The translations under genes and the position numbers were made by a program. DNA of 64,000 nucleotides, taken from Rhizobium sp. NXC14 (GTDB lineage: Bacteria; Pseudomonadota; Alphaproteobacteria; Rhizobiales; Rhizobiaceae). Under the pieces are notes generated by a model. That model had not been told where the DNA came from. It searched no databases and saw nothing but the letters and a program-made list of their open reading frames with translations. Numbering within the stretch: position 1 is the first letter of the stretch; every line of letters begins with the position of its first letter. Where the stretch lies: NCBI RefSeq assembly GCF_002117485.1, contig NZ_CP021030.1, positions 3,833,501-3,897,500 on the forward strand, given 5' to 3'. Of this stretch, positions 25,559-33,878 are shown one piece after another.

Positions 25559-26110
25559 TTAAGGCGACAATTTGCCTAGGATTCTATAAACTTGCATTCT
25601 CGAACAATTTGCGGCCGTCGCAATTGCCGAGACGCCCAGGCCCTCACGGTGAAGGCGGCGAATGAGGGAGTGGTCAATTCGCGCCTTGCCACCTTTGTAG
25701 ATGCCTGCTGCCTTTGCTCGTAAGATGCCTTCGTGCTGACGCTCTCTTATGAAGCGACGCTCCATCTGAGCAACCATTCCTAACACCGTCAGGATGACGT
25801 GCCCCATGTCTCCCCGAGTGGAGACGTGAGGATCGAGAACCGTGACAAATGCGCCGCGTTGCTCGCAATCGTGTACGATATTGAGAACATCTCGAGTATC
25901 ACGGCCTAAGCGATCAAGTCGGGTGACGATTAACTCGTCACCTTCACGCAAAAACTCGATGATGGTTGCGAGTTCTGTTCGTCCCTCGCGGCTGGCGCCA
26001 GAAACCTTTTCGGCGCGAACGATAACGCAACCCTCAGCTTTCAGGCGTTGCTGCTGAATCTCGAAGTCCTGGTCGATTGTACTGACGCGTGCGTAGCCGA
26101 TTTTTGTCAT
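25559..26110 (-). CDS. Serine recombinase (resolvase/invertase family)
   Basis: 183 residues, complete: GYARVSTIDQD with the nucleophile Ser10, SREGRTELATIIEFLREGDE, VTRLDRLGRDTRD with the catalytic arginines, GMVAQMERRFIRERQHEGI at the start of the long E helix, and a C-terminal HTH ending SAIATAANCSRMQVYRILG. This is the small resolvase/invertase type of Tn3 and Gin. It could resolve a transposon or invert a segment; no matching crossover sites were recognised. A relic of the same family lies at 23812-24120. Confidence 0.92.
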   Translation of the reverse strand: MTKIGYARVSTIDQDFEIQQQRLKAEGCVIVRAEKVSGASREGRTELATIIEFLREGDELIVTRLDRLGRDTRDVLNIVHDCEQRGAFVTVLDPHVSTRGDMGHVILTVLGMVAQMERRFIRERQHEGILRAKAAGIYKGGKARIDHSLIRRLHREGLGVSAIATAANCSRMQVYRILGKLSP

Positions 26111-26390
26111 GTGTCACCTCAAGCTTTAGGCCTGAGGCTACCCTGTCACGAATAGGCGAAGTCAAGATCGATGTTACGCAGGATTGCGTTTTAGGCGACA
26201 CGCACCTTCAGGTTATACTCGCATGTTACGAAGCTATCGTCGGCCGATAAAAGCCTCTGCATCCACGGCTGACGAGGTTAGAAAGGAGGGCAAACAACGG
26301 GCCTAGCCGGAACCTCGCTCACGATCAGCATGCGAGTGTGCAGTGGGGTTACTGAAGGGGGCGCGGAGGAAGGATATCTTGTCCCAGTCC

Positions 26391-26734
26391 CTAGCGGATG
26401 CCACACATGAGCAAGATGCAAAACGTCATAAAGACGGTGAATAGGTTTGTGTAAGGAACCCAAGGGAAATGCGCTTTGGTTCGTGATACTTGTAAGCTCG
26501 CGATTTGGGTGGTGGCGGACCATACGGCCCTTCGCCTCTCGCCGAGAAGTACAACTTCCCAACGTCCATATGGATGAGAAGCGCGAGCACCGGGGCGCCG
26601 ACCAGTATGAGCAGCCATTGAACGATCGGAGCGAGTCCGAAGGGCCGAGTCAAAACATAGCTTGCCACGGTTGAGGACAACCCGACCACCATGCCAAATA
26701 TCGTAAGGAGACGCAGTCGAAATCCCTCACCCAT
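26391..26734 (-). pseudogene. Small membrane protein, frameshifted paralogue of 35699-36052
   Basis: From MGEGFRLRLLTIFGMVVG it aligns with the intact gene at 35699-36052 up to YHEPKRI, with two membrane spans. Around 26463 the A-run differs in length and the frame shifts; the end of the family sequence (VFMTFCILLMCGIR) continues in the next frame to a stop at 26391. So the last 25-30 residues, a third membrane span, are replaced in the present frame by FLTQTYSPSL and a stop. A recent inactivation. Confidence 0.75.
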
Positions 26735-26923
26735 CTCTGACACCTTTCTGTTCAACAAAACTACGAGACAGCGCAGGCGTATTAACCGACGCCTCAAAAC
26801 CTTCTTGACAACCCTGTCAGCTCACAAGATCTCATTGAAATCGCTGAGCAAGAAATTGCACAGACCAATGCCACGAATAAATCTTCTCTATCCGTCGTTT
26901 CATTGTTTCGTTCGCAGGTTCCC

Positions 26924-27571
26924 ATGCGTGTTATTGCGGCAGCCGCTTTTTGTTTAACTCTGACCAATATCGCAACTGTTTACGGCGCGGAAGATAGTCG
27001 CTCTTCTCATCTGGCGTTCAATGGGGAGGATAAATCCTGCTATGCCGTCAACCGCGCATACGAAAATACGCGTAACAGCGGGCGCTATAGCTATACTTTA
27101 TCGGAGTTGCAAGAAGATGGTCATCTCAGGCCTTACATGGAGACGCGAGCGATAGACAATCTCATCTATTACCGAATCGAAAATGGCGGCTGGGGTGAAG
27201 GGAGGCGGCCTATTCTTACCCCACTCGACGCAAATTCGGGACAGCCAGTGTTCACGTCTTGTAAAGAGCTCGACAACGCGCAGACCGAGGGGGGTCTTGC
27301 TTTTCACTATTCCGCGTACTGGCACCGCTACGGATCGAGCGCGGCGATAGAAATCTGGATATCGAAGACCTCCGGAAAATTCATCAAGACAATCAGGCGC
27401 TACGATCAGGGTACAGGAGATCTGCCATTTCCAGTGGCTCTCGAAATTATGGATTATGACAGAGTCCACGCAATGAAACCAATAATCCCACCCTGTTGGG
27501 CCCTTGATCTGGAGACCCCGCCGGCCATCTGCATCGATCTCACCTCTCCGAGTCCAATCACCGTCCATTGA
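26924..27571 (+). CDS. Secreted protein of unknown function
   Basis: 215 residues from the ATG at 26924; the longer frame starts at a TTG 21 bases earlier. A clear signal peptide MRVIAAAAFCLTLTNIATVYGA with cleavage before EDS. The mature part is hydrophilic with four or more cysteines (CYAV, TSCKEL, PPCWALD, AICID) that could form disulfides in the periplasm. No family recognised. It stands directly before a broken copy of the RHH repeat family. Confidence 0.65.
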   Translation: MRVIAAAAFCLTLTNIATVYGAEDSRSSHLAFNGEDKSCYAVNRAYENTRNSGRYSYTLSELQEDGHLRPYMETRAIDNLIYYRIENGGWGEGRRPILTPLDANSGQPVFTSCKELDNAQTEGGLAFHYSAYWHRYGSSAAIEIWISKTSGKFIKTIRRYDQGTGDLPFPVALEIMDYDRVHAMKPIIPPCWALDLETPPAICIDLTSPSPITVH

Positions 27572-27603
27572 CCGGCTTGGGACGAGCTGCTGAATATTGC
27601 TGC

Positions 27604-27881
27604 CGTCGCGCATCTCCACGAAGATGCCGCCAGTCGGATAGCGGACATCTCCCGACCGGGCCTGCAGATCATGCTTTCGCCGTGCAGCGCTCGTGCTGCG
27701 CAATGCAAGATCGATCGCCTTCGAGCACGACATGGAAGAAGCCGTTCGGGATTTGTCGGGCGAACTTGGCAAGACGCGCAACGATACCGTCAGGCTGATC
27801 GTCCGGGCGTGCATGGAGAAGAACACCTGTCTGCCGGTGCACGAGCTGGACGAAGACGGCGATGTTGATGGGAGTGCCTGA
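27604..27881 (+). pseudogene. RHH-family copy 1, frameshifted
   Basis: Family copy with EDAASRIADIS at its start and DLSGELGKTRND...HELDEDGDVDGSA at its end. One extra T in the run at 27675-27677 breaks the frame; removing it restores LRRAALVLRNARSIAFEHDMEEAVRDL, matching the intact copies at 28749 and 34604. The normal start MTKSD-type leader is also missing. Inactive as it stands. Confidence 0.8.
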
Positions 27882-28030
27882 GCCGCGCTATTCTTGGTTG
27901 GCACCTACGTGCGAACCCGAAATGGAGCATCAGCATGCCAACCTGCGCACAGACGATTGGATCAATGAATGCCAGTCGAGATTGACCGCCCAGTTGCTGG
28001 AGATGAAGTTGTACTGTTAGGGCGAACCAC
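27879..28030 (+). repeat. 152-bp direct repeat, copy 1
   Basis: Nearly identical to 34904-35055 (a few differences such as GGTTGGC/GGTGGGC). In both places it begins at the stop codon of an RHH-family copy. It contains a GGAG followed by ATGCC, so it may be an intercistronic segment with a start site. A related shorter stretch is at about 36115-36180. Confidence 0.9.
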
Positions 28031-28154
28031 AAATGCGTATTCTCTCACGATTTTGAATATACTTTTTCTAAAGATGCTGAGCGGTGGGATCTCGGCGACC
28101 GTTTTGCTGGCCAAGAGAATCAAAAGGCCGAACAGAATTGATGGGGAAGCTTGA
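27969..28154 (+). CDS. Chimeric short frame in repeat copy 1
   Basis: 61 codons. The first 20 residues (MPVEIDRPVAGDEVVLL) equal those of the 103-residue protein at 34994, then the sequence changes and ends in RIDGEA, the tail of the RHH repeat family. It is probably a recombination product rather than a working gene. Confidence 0.3.
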   Translation: MPVEIDRPVAGDEVVLLGRTTNAYSLTILNILFLKMLSGGISATVLLAKRIKRPNRIDGEA

Positions 28155-28421
28155 TTGAGTGGAGATCAAATTGCGCTGTGGGTAGTGCTCGTCATTTTTG
28201 TGGGGGCCAGTTGCGCCTACAGTTGGTATTGGTACATCAGGTCGGTCATCTTTTACCTTAAAAATGGCTTCGATTTCAGCGTGGACTTCGGCCCTAGTAT
28301 GTTCTGGTCCGAGTTCCATGACGACCTCGATCGAGCCAAGCCGAGAGAAAAGTTTCTGATCGGGTGGCCCGTTGTTGTGGCTGTGAATTCTGCGCTGCTC
28401 TTGGCTCTTCTCAGGCTTTAG
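28155..28421 (+). CDS. Small membrane protein, family D copy 1
   Basis: 88 residues from a TTG. Two membrane spans (about residues 7-24 and 70-87) frame a short loop with SWYWYIRSVIFYLKNGFDFS and a hydrophilic DDLDRAKPREK. A paralogue with shifted N terminus is at 35402-35686; both follow the tail GEA of an RHH-family fragment. Unknown function. Confidence 0.55.
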   Translation: MSGDQIALWVVLVIFVGASCAYSWYWYIRSVIFYLKNGFDFSVDFGPSMFWSEFHDDLDRAKPREKFLIGWPVVVAVNSALLLALLRL

Positions 28422-28451
28422 TGTCGGTTGCGGATCGTAACAGTTGCCGCA

Positions 28452-28552
28452 CTACTCCAGCTCATAGATCTCCGCGTTGTCCTGCTGCTCCCTCAGTCCC
28501 TTATATGACGGGTGCCGGAGCTTCCCGTCATGCGTCCAGGCCCAGCATTGGC
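28452..28552 (-). pseudogene. Fragment of ligD-type ligase gene, 3' end (copy 1)
   Basis: About 30 codons reading WTHDGKLRHPSYKGLREQQD and ending EIYELE, the same as the C terminus of the complete ligase at 30397-31446 (WTRDGKLRHPSYKGLREVQD). Nothing of the rest of the gene is present. Confidence 0.85.
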
Positions 28553-28584
28553 AAATCGCGACGGCGGTTGTACACAATGAAATG

Positions 28585-28752
28585 ATGATCCGCCTTATTT
28601 GCATATTTCTCGCAAGTGGGCTCCTCGGCGGCTGCGCTTTTCCACTCCAACGCAATTTGGATGATTGCCCGACTGAAAGAACGGTCTCGATCGGTGACAC
28701 ATTCAGGTGCGCGGAGCCCGCTAAGGAACCAGCTCTGGGAATGACACCATGA
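28585..28752 (+). CDS. Small lipoprotein
   Basis: 55 residues; tandem ATGs at 28582 and 28585. MIRLICIFLASGLLGGC is a lipoprotein signal with lipobox LLGGC. The mature part is only about 38 residues with two further cysteines. Its TGA overlaps the ATG of the RHH-family gene at 28749 (ATGA), so the two are translationally coupled. Its very small size recalls entericidin-like or immunity lipoproteins, but this is speculation. Confidence 0.6.
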   Translation: MIRLICIFLASGLLGGCAFPLQRNLDDCPTERTVSIGDTFRCAEPAKEPALGMTP

Positions 28753-29039
28753 CCAAGTCTGATACCGCCGCCCTCCTCGAAGACGCCGCCGATCGGATCG
28801 CCGATATCTTCCGAGCGGATCTTCAGATCATGCTTCGCCGTGCGGCGCTGCTGCTGCGGAACTCCGGATCAATCGTGTTCGACGACGACATTGAAGAAGC
28901 TCTCCGGGATCTATCCGGCGAGTTCGGCAAGACGCGCAATGACACCATCAGGTTCATCGTCCGAGAGTGGATGGAGAAGAATACTTGCCTGCCAGTGCAC
29001 GAGCTGGACGAAGATGGCGATGTTGATGGGAGTGCCTAA
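28749..29039 (+). CDS. Ribbon-helix-helix-like protein, family copy 2 (intact)
   Basis: 96 residues. The C-terminal half fits a ribbon-helix-helix (CopG/Arc type) DNA-binding domain: strand SIVFDDDI (about 41-48), helix EEALRDLSGEFG, turn KTR, helix NDTIRFIVREWMEKN. The N-terminal half (AALLEDAADRIADIFRADL) is an amphipathic helix, and the tail LDEDGDVDGSA is acidic. RHH proteins are usually dimeric repressors or antitoxins. It overlaps the lipoprotein gene upstream by 4 bases. The RHH reading is mine from the pattern, not a database hit. Confidence 0.7.
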   Translation: MTKSDTAALLEDAADRIADIFRADLQIMLRRAALLLRNSGSIVFDDDIEEALRDLSGEFGKTRNDTIRFIVREWMEKNTCLPVHELDEDGDVDGSA

Positions 29040-29148
29040 GGGAGCTACGGAACCTTATTGACACCGGTGCGGCTCCCTAGCACTGGTGGACGAATGCGAA
29101 AGTTGCACGTCCCGTTTGAAAATGGACCTGCATAGCTTTGGGGGATAG

Positions 29149-29703
29149 ATGCCGTTTCCGGCCGCGCCTTGGGTCATTGGCCCAGTTCCAATTATTCTGA
29201 CAGTCTGGGCTGCGTACGCTTGCGGCATCGCTGTGGTAAAGCAAAGGCCAACCACTGGGGAGGCATTTTTAGCCGCATTTCTTCTTCCGGGCGGCCTTAC
29301 CTCGATCGCATGTCAGTTATTTCTTTCACAGCGGAACTTCACTGCTCTGTTAATCGGCAATCAATTCGTCTCCAGCGCATTCTTTTTTATTGTCATGCAT
29401 GCGAGTGGCATGCGCGCAACACCGGATCTCACGTCAAAGGAAACGTTGCAAAGGGCTGTTAAATCTTTCGTGATTTTGCTGACTTCATACATTGTCTCTA
29501 ATTTACTTTTCTGGCTGTTTCCCGGCTCCGACAGATGCACGATTGCGAAATGCTCTGTTTACGAATGGGCTCTGGGTAGAAAAGATCATATTTTTTCAAG
29601 GCTGTACCTGGAGACATTGTGGGGAGTTATGCTGCTTATGGGGATATTTTCTATTCTATATTACGCATTTCGAAAAATTGGGCGCGACCACTTTTCGAAG
29701 TGA
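29149..29703 (+). CDS. Multi-span membrane protein, family F copy 1
   Basis: 184 residues with about five membrane spans, a GGGGG ribosome site before the ATG, and a cysteine pair in a loop (CTIAKC, about residues 126-131). A distant paralogue at 37547-38068 keeps the topology and CVTAKC in the same place. The loop position suggests a periplasmic disulfide. Unknown function; it follows an RHH-family gene. Confidence 0.65.
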   Translation: MPFPAAPWVIGPVPIILTVWAAYACGIAVVKQRPTTGEAFLAAFLLPGGLTSIACQLFLSQRNFTALLIGNQFVSSAFFFIVMHASGMRATPDLTSKETLQRAVKSFVILLTSYIVSNLLFWLFPGSDRCTIAKCSVYEWALGRKDHIFSRLYLETLWGVMLLMGIFSILYYAFRKIGRDHFSK

Positions 29704-29748
29704 TGGTGGAGATGCAGCGAGCTTGTGCTGACGCGCGAGGACGCCATT

Positions 29749-29837
29749 AGTTAATCGTCCGGGAGTGGATGGAGAAGAACACCTATTTGCCGGTGCACGA
29801 GCTGGACGAGGATGGCGATGTTGATGGGACAGCATAA
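29749..29837 (+). pseudogene. RHH-family fragment (copy 3)
   Basis: Only the last 28 codons remain: LIVREWMEKNTYLPVHELDE and DGDVDGTA with stop. They join directly to unrelated sequence on the left. Confidence 0.85.
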
Positions 29838-29861
29838 ATATCGAAGTGACGAACCCGACGA

Positions 29862-30332
29862 TTAGCGGGAAAATAAATCATCCCGGAACTTGTAATAGCT
29901 GCAGTTGTTCATCGAATAGAGCTCCAAACCAGGACCTAATTCGTTCCGTGAAAGTTCCCATTCGAACGTGTCGCCACTATCAAGGCCGGTAATCAACGCC
30001 ATCTTGGCCAGTTCCATGAAGGGGACTGGGGGAAAGGCGACGCCGTACACGGTTGCTTCCTTGCGTGGGTATTTGCCTTTGATAACCCTCGTGATTTCCA
30101 AATCGACCCGTATCATCCGTGTCGGAATGTTGGTATCCGCCGGTAGCAAACCCGATTCTCCGATCGACAGCGACTTCACACGAGCCTCAACCACGACCTT
30201 CGCCTTAGCCAGCAATTCGTTCTGGGGAGGACATTTAGGCGTAGCGGCCGCCGGCTCGACGCCAATAACTGCCAGGAGCCAAATTGCCTTGAAGCAGAGG
30301 TGCATAACTGTGTTCAGAATCGCTCGTCGCAT
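29862..30332 (-). CDS. Secreted protein of unknown function
   Basis: 156 residues from the ATG at 30332, which has GAAAGGA upstream; a longer open frame to 30725 is a shadow of the ligase gene. A signal sequence runs to about residue 31 (HLCFKAIWLLAVIGVEPAAA). The mature part has a beta-rich look (KVVVEARVKSL, IRVDLEITRVIKGKY, EATVYGVAFP) and two cysteines. It resembles small periplasmic proteins of OB-like or NTF2-like type but no family is certain. Lies downstream of the ligase gene on the same strand. Confidence 0.65.
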   Translation of the reverse strand: MRRAILNTVMHLCFKAIWLLAVIGVEPAAATPKCPPQNELLAKAKVVVEARVKSLSIGESGLLPADTNIPTRMIRVDLEITRVIKGKYPRKEATVYGVAFPPVPFMELAKMALITGLDSGDTFEWELSRNELGPGLELYSMNNCSYYKFRDDLFSR

Positions 30333-30396
30333 CGTTGTATCCTTTCGCACAGCGATGCCTATGTCGCCTCGATTGTGTGGGGCTGAACGCGGTTCC

Positions 30397-31446
30397 TCAT
30401 TCCAACTGATAAACCGCGGCGTTATCCTGCACCTCACGCAACCCCTTGTATGAGGGGTGGCGCAGCTTCCCGTCACGCGTCCAGGCTCGATATTCGATTT
30501 CGGCAATAAGCTCCGGTCGGACGAAGACCGCATTCCGCTTCCTACCGGTATCGACCGGGGACTTGCCGATAATGAGCTTATCCATCTGCGTGCGAAGCTC
30601 GGCCGCGGAACGCTCATTGAAGCCGGTTCCCACACCCCCGACATAGACGAGCTCTCCTCCCTTCCGAGCGGCGAGCAGAAGCCGCCCGATGCCCCCGAAG
30701 GACGAGGTGGACTTCTCATATCCAACGATCATAAAGCCGTCGCTCTGAACGCACTTGATCTTAATCCAGTCGCCAAGCCGGCCGCTGCGATAGGTGCCGT
30801 TCCGGTCTTTCGCAATGATGCCCTCAAGCCCATGCTCGCAGGCGATGCGCAGAAGCGTTTCGCCATCCGCTTCGATCTCTTCGGAGAGACGAATAGCCTC
30901 CTCACCGCCGGCCGGCACGATCCCCTCGAGGAGATGGCGCCGAGCCGTGAACTCCGCCCCGGTAAGGTCATGACCATCGAGGTAGAGGAGGTCAAAGACC
31001 ATCAGGACCGATTCCCATGATGTTCGCTTTCCGCCGCGGCCGCCGAGCGACTGCTGAAGCCTGCCGAAATCCGACCGGCCCAGCTCGTCAAACACGACGG
31101 CCTCGCCGTCCAATATCGCTGTTGAAACAGGAAGGCGTTTTGCCGCGGCGGCAATGGCAGGAAAACGGTCGGTCCAGTCATGACCGCCGCTGGTCAGGAT
31201 CCTAACACTCTTCGGCTCAATGTGAATCGCAAGCCGGTAACCGTCCCATTTCACCTCGAACGCCCATTGCCGGCCTTTCGGTGGGCGCGGCTTCAACAGG
31301 GCAAGACACGGGTCGATTCGCACCGGCATCGGGTTGAGAAGCAGTTGAGATTGGGCGGGATCACGCCGCCGGCGCGGCCGGCCGCGGAGAGGTGCTTCGG
31401 CGTCTCCGAGCAGTGGACGGGAAGGCTTGCGTGGCGGCTTTGTCAT
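30397..31446 (-). CDS. ATP-dependent DNA ligase, LigD ligase-domain type
   Basis: 349 residues. Motif I FEVKWDGYR (Lys is adenylated), motif III LDGEAVVFDELGR, VFDLLYLDGHDL (IIIa), EGIIAKD (IV), WIKIK (V), then an OB-fold domain ending RHPSYKGLREVQD. It is the stand-alone ligase domain as in LigC/LigD proteins that seal breaks in Ku-dependent end joining. No polymerase or nuclease domain and no ku gene nearby. Its 3' end has been copied twice elsewhere in the island (28452-28552 and 37353-37546). Confidence 0.92.
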   Translation of the reverse strand: MTKPPRKPSRPLLGDAEAPLRGRPRRRRDPAQSQLLLNPMPVRIDPCLALLKPRPPKGRQWAFEVKWDGYRLAIHIEPKSVRILTSGGHDWTDRFPAIAAAAKRLPVSTAILDGEAVVFDELGRSDFGRLQQSLGGRGGKRTSWESVLMVFDLLYLDGHDLTGAEFTARRHLLEGIVPAGGEEAIRLSEEIEADGETLLRIACEHGLEGIIAKDRNGTYRSGRLGDWIKIKCVQSDGFMIVGYEKSTSSFGGIGRLLLAARKGGELVYVGGVGTGFNERSAAELRTQMDKLIIGKSPVDTGRKRNAVFVRPELIAEIEYRAWTRDGKLRHPSYKGLREVQDNAAVYQLE

Positions 31447-31554
31447 GCGGACAGTTCATCAGCCACGACTTAAAACGCAATTGGCCTAGATTGATTATTG
31501 ACTCGTCCGCCAATGAGAACATAATAAGAACATCGGCGAGCGGCCGCCAATCTA

Positions 31555-32604
31555 GAGTCGGTCAGCTTTAAGCTGAATCGCAACGGGATTCCCTTTTTGC
31601 TTCGGTTGTGATTCAACATCATTGCTGGTGGGGAGGCCAGCAACGATGGCGCGACCTCTTTCCGTGGATTTACGCAAGCGCATTGCCGACGCACTTGCCG
31701 AGGGCATGACGGTGCGGGCGGCCGCCTTGCGCTTTGGGGTATCGGCGGCGACGGCAGTGCGGATCGGTCAGCTTGACCGATCCGGGCGTGGTTTGGCGCC
31801 GGCCAAGATGGGTGGGCATGTCAAACCCATGCTGTGTGGCGCGGCGGCCGATGAGGTTCACCGCCGCCTGGCGGCCAAAGCCGATTGGACGGTGCGGGCG
31901 CTTGCCGTCGATCTGAAGGTGGCAGGCATCCATGTCTCTCATGACACGGTTTGGCGTTTCTTGCGCCGTGAAGGCAAGACATTTAAAAAAAACGCTGATC
32001 GCCAGCGAGCAGGACAGGCCGAAGGTGGCGCGGTTCCGGAGCCGCTGGAAGACCCATCAACATCGACTTGATCCGGACCGCCTGGTGTTCGTTGACGAAA
32101 CCTGGGTCAAAACCAACATGACGCGCACCCGCGGCTGGTGTCAGCGTGGGCAGCCGCTGATCGCCGGAATACCGCATGGCCATTGGAAAACGCTGACCTT
32201 CCTCGCCGGGCTGCGCCACGACCGCATCGTCGCGCCTTTCGTGCTCGATGGCCCGATCAACGGCACCGCTTTCACCGCCTGGGTCGAGCAATGCCTGGCA
32301 CCAACCCTCAATCGCGGCGATATCGTCATCCTCGACAATCTCGGCAGCCACAAGGGCAAGCCGGCGCGCAACGCCATCCGCAATGCCGGCGCCCACCTGT
32401 TCTTCTTGCCGCCCTACAGCCCTGATCTCAATCCGATCGAGATGATGTTCGCCAAACTCAAGACTTTGCTGCGCAAGGCCGACGAGCGTAGCGTCGAAGC
32501 GACATGGCGGCGCGTCGGTGAAGTCCTCAAAGCATTCAGCCCGCGCGAATGCGCCGCCTATCTCAGGCATGCAGGATATGTTTCAACATAAACCTGACAG
32601 ACTC
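31555..32604. mobile_element. IS630-family insertion sequence
   Basis: About 1,050 bases between TA dinucleotides (31553-31554 and 32605-32606), the target duplication of this family. The ends are imperfect inverted repeats: GAGTCGGTCAGCTTTAAGCTG on the left (shown to 20 bases in part) against GAGTCTGTCAGGTTTATG on the right. It carries one transposase in two frames and lies between the ligase gene and a small gene whose start is 28 bases past the right end. Confidence 0.93.
31646..32591 (+). CDS. IS630 transposase in two frames
   Basis: Frame 1 (31646-32071) holds the HTH domain (LRFGVSAATAVRIGQLDRSG, then HVSHDTVWRFLRREGKTFKK). Frame 2, to 32591, holds the DDE catalytic core: VFVDETW, VILDNLGSHKG, FLPPYSPDLNPIEMMFAKLK. 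They join at eight A (31985-31992), where a +1 change of frame gives a continuous protein (KTFKK then TLIASEQDRPKVARF). Slippage on the A-run is common in this family; a simple indel mutation is the alternative. Confidence 0.9.
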
Positions 32605-32631
32605 TAAAAATTGAAGATTTGGAGAACGGGT

Positions 32632-33027
32632 ATGCGAGAGCAGCCGATCGGCGAAGCCGTGGATGATGACGGGGATCTAACCGGCGTGATGTGGCCACCG
32701 GAGACAGAGATCGAAGTCTCTGACGTGCACGCGAGCCTCGCCAAGGCCGTGGCGGGCAGTCGGGGCGTAAGATTTTTCACGACCAAACTTATCGACGTTC
32801 CGAGTGATGCCACCTTGGGAGCAGTTCAGATGGCGATCGATGAAACCGCAGGCGAGGCTTGCGGCATTTACCTGACCACGCATGTTGCGGATGTGGATGC
32901 AGCAACCGGAGATCCAGTTCTGGTAGACGAGGCCACAAGGCCTTTCAAATTTCCCTGCAGCGGCGGCTTCGACGAAGCTATATCCATCCTTTGCGAGAAC
33001 ATGCGATTAGCAGGCATAATTCCTTGA
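32632..33027 (+). CDS. Hypothetical protein next to IS630
   Basis: 131 residues from the ATG at 32632, preceded by GGAGAACGGG. An acidic protein (EAVDDDGDLTGVMWPPETEIEVSD begins it, given here in part) with no membrane span. The IS right end is only 28 bases upstream of the start, so its native promoter may have been lost or replaced. No family recognised; apparently followed by three genes on the same strand. Confidence 0.55.
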   Translation: MREQPIGEAVDDDGDLTGVMWPPETEIEVSDVHASLAKAVAGSRGVRFFTTKLIDVPSDATLGAVQMAIDETAGEACGIYLTTHVADVDAATGDPVLVDEATRPFKFPCSGGFDEAISILCENMRLAGIIP

Positions 33028-33035
33028 GCGCAGCC

Positions 33036-33233
33036 ATGGAAACTGAAGCTCTTTCATGCCCGTGCGCCAGCGAACTTGACGAGGTCGTTGCCTTTCACAA
33101 TGGCGACATGCGGGCCGCTATAGTCACTCTGCTTGAGGATATCCGGCATCTGCGCCACCAACTTGTGTTGGCCGAGGGCGCTATGAGCAGCGGCATGACG
33201 CGGGGCTGGCGGCCGTCCTACGACCGAGACTGA
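33036..33233 (+). CDS. Small conserved rhizobial protein
   Basis: 65 residues: ETEALSCPCASELDEVVAFH, a CPC motif near the N terminus, followed by one amphipathic helix (AAIVTLLEDIRHLRHQLVLAEGA). I recognise similar short proteins beside SRAP and DNA-repair genes in rhizobia but know no function. It starts 9 bases after the preceding stop and ends 3 bases before the next gene, in an operon. Confidence 0.65.
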   Translation: METEALSCPCASELDEVVAFHNGDMRAAIVTLLEDIRHLRHQLVLAEGAMSSGMTRGWRPSYDRD

Positions 33234-33235
33234 CA

Positions 33236-33556
33236 ATGCCTGAGATGAACTATAACAAGAAGTTGCGCGGTTGGAGCCTGAGCGACGCTGCCGACGTGGG
33301 CCAATTGCTGGAGATGACGTGCCAGCTCTGTCGAAGGACTTACCGGTTTTTTCCGCGAGACCTGCTGAAGCTGACAAAGGACGTGAGTCTCGATCGCTTG
33401 GCCGGCCGGTTCCGATGTCAGGTCTGCGACCGGCGGGAATACATCAACCTGAAGGTCGTGCAGATTTGGGGCTCGGAACATGGCAAGCTTTCGGTGCGCC
33501 GTCTGGTCAAAGTGACGCCGGTCAGGAAGCCGATTTGGGAAGACGGTGTGCTTTGA
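33236..33556 (+). CDS. Small zinc-ribbon-like protein
   Basis: 106 residues. Two cysteine pairs, CQLCRRTY (about 29-32) and CQVCDRREY (about 61-64), at the right distance for a zinc ribbon, followed by a basic stretch. Possibly nucleic-acid binding. It lies between the CPC protein and the SRAP frame in a tight same-strand cluster. No family name known to me. Confidence 0.65.
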   Translation: MPEMNYNKKLRGWSLSDAADVGQLLEMTCQLCRRTYRFFPRDLLKLTKDVSLDRLAGRFRCQVCDRREYINLKVVQIWGSEHGKLSVRRLVKVTPVRKPIWEDGVL

Positions 33557-33557
33557 G

Positions 33558-33878
33558 ATGGCCTCCCGGCGAGACAATCCTAACGCCCGCTGGCGCCTCA
33601 ATACCTATCTTCCCCATCACGTGATCATCTATTGGGGCAACTATAATTCGGGCGAACATGCCCATGACTTTCGTTTGAGAGGCGAAATCATCACTTCCGC
33701 GCTGGACTGTGATCGAGCTTCAAGATCCTACTTTGCTTCCGAGGAGTGGGACCAATACGTTGTTTTTTGCTTCGGAAGCCGCGATGCTGCGAAGCAATTT
33801 AGGGATCGCTGGAACGGCCAGTTCATCGACACGGACGAAGTAGATCGAAAGGGCGCATGGACGCCGAGGGAGGGAAAT
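33558..33878 (+). CDS. In-frame leader upstream of SRAP (possible separate small protein)
   Basis: From the ATG at 33558 the frame runs 107 codons without a stop into the SRAP gene. The segment (RWRLNTYLPHHVIIYWGNYN, then YVVFCFGSRDAAKQFRDRWN) looks like a genuine globular domain, not a random frame. In this reading it would be fused to SRAP, burying the catalytic cysteine. It may once have been a separate gene whose stop was lost. Confidence 0.5.
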
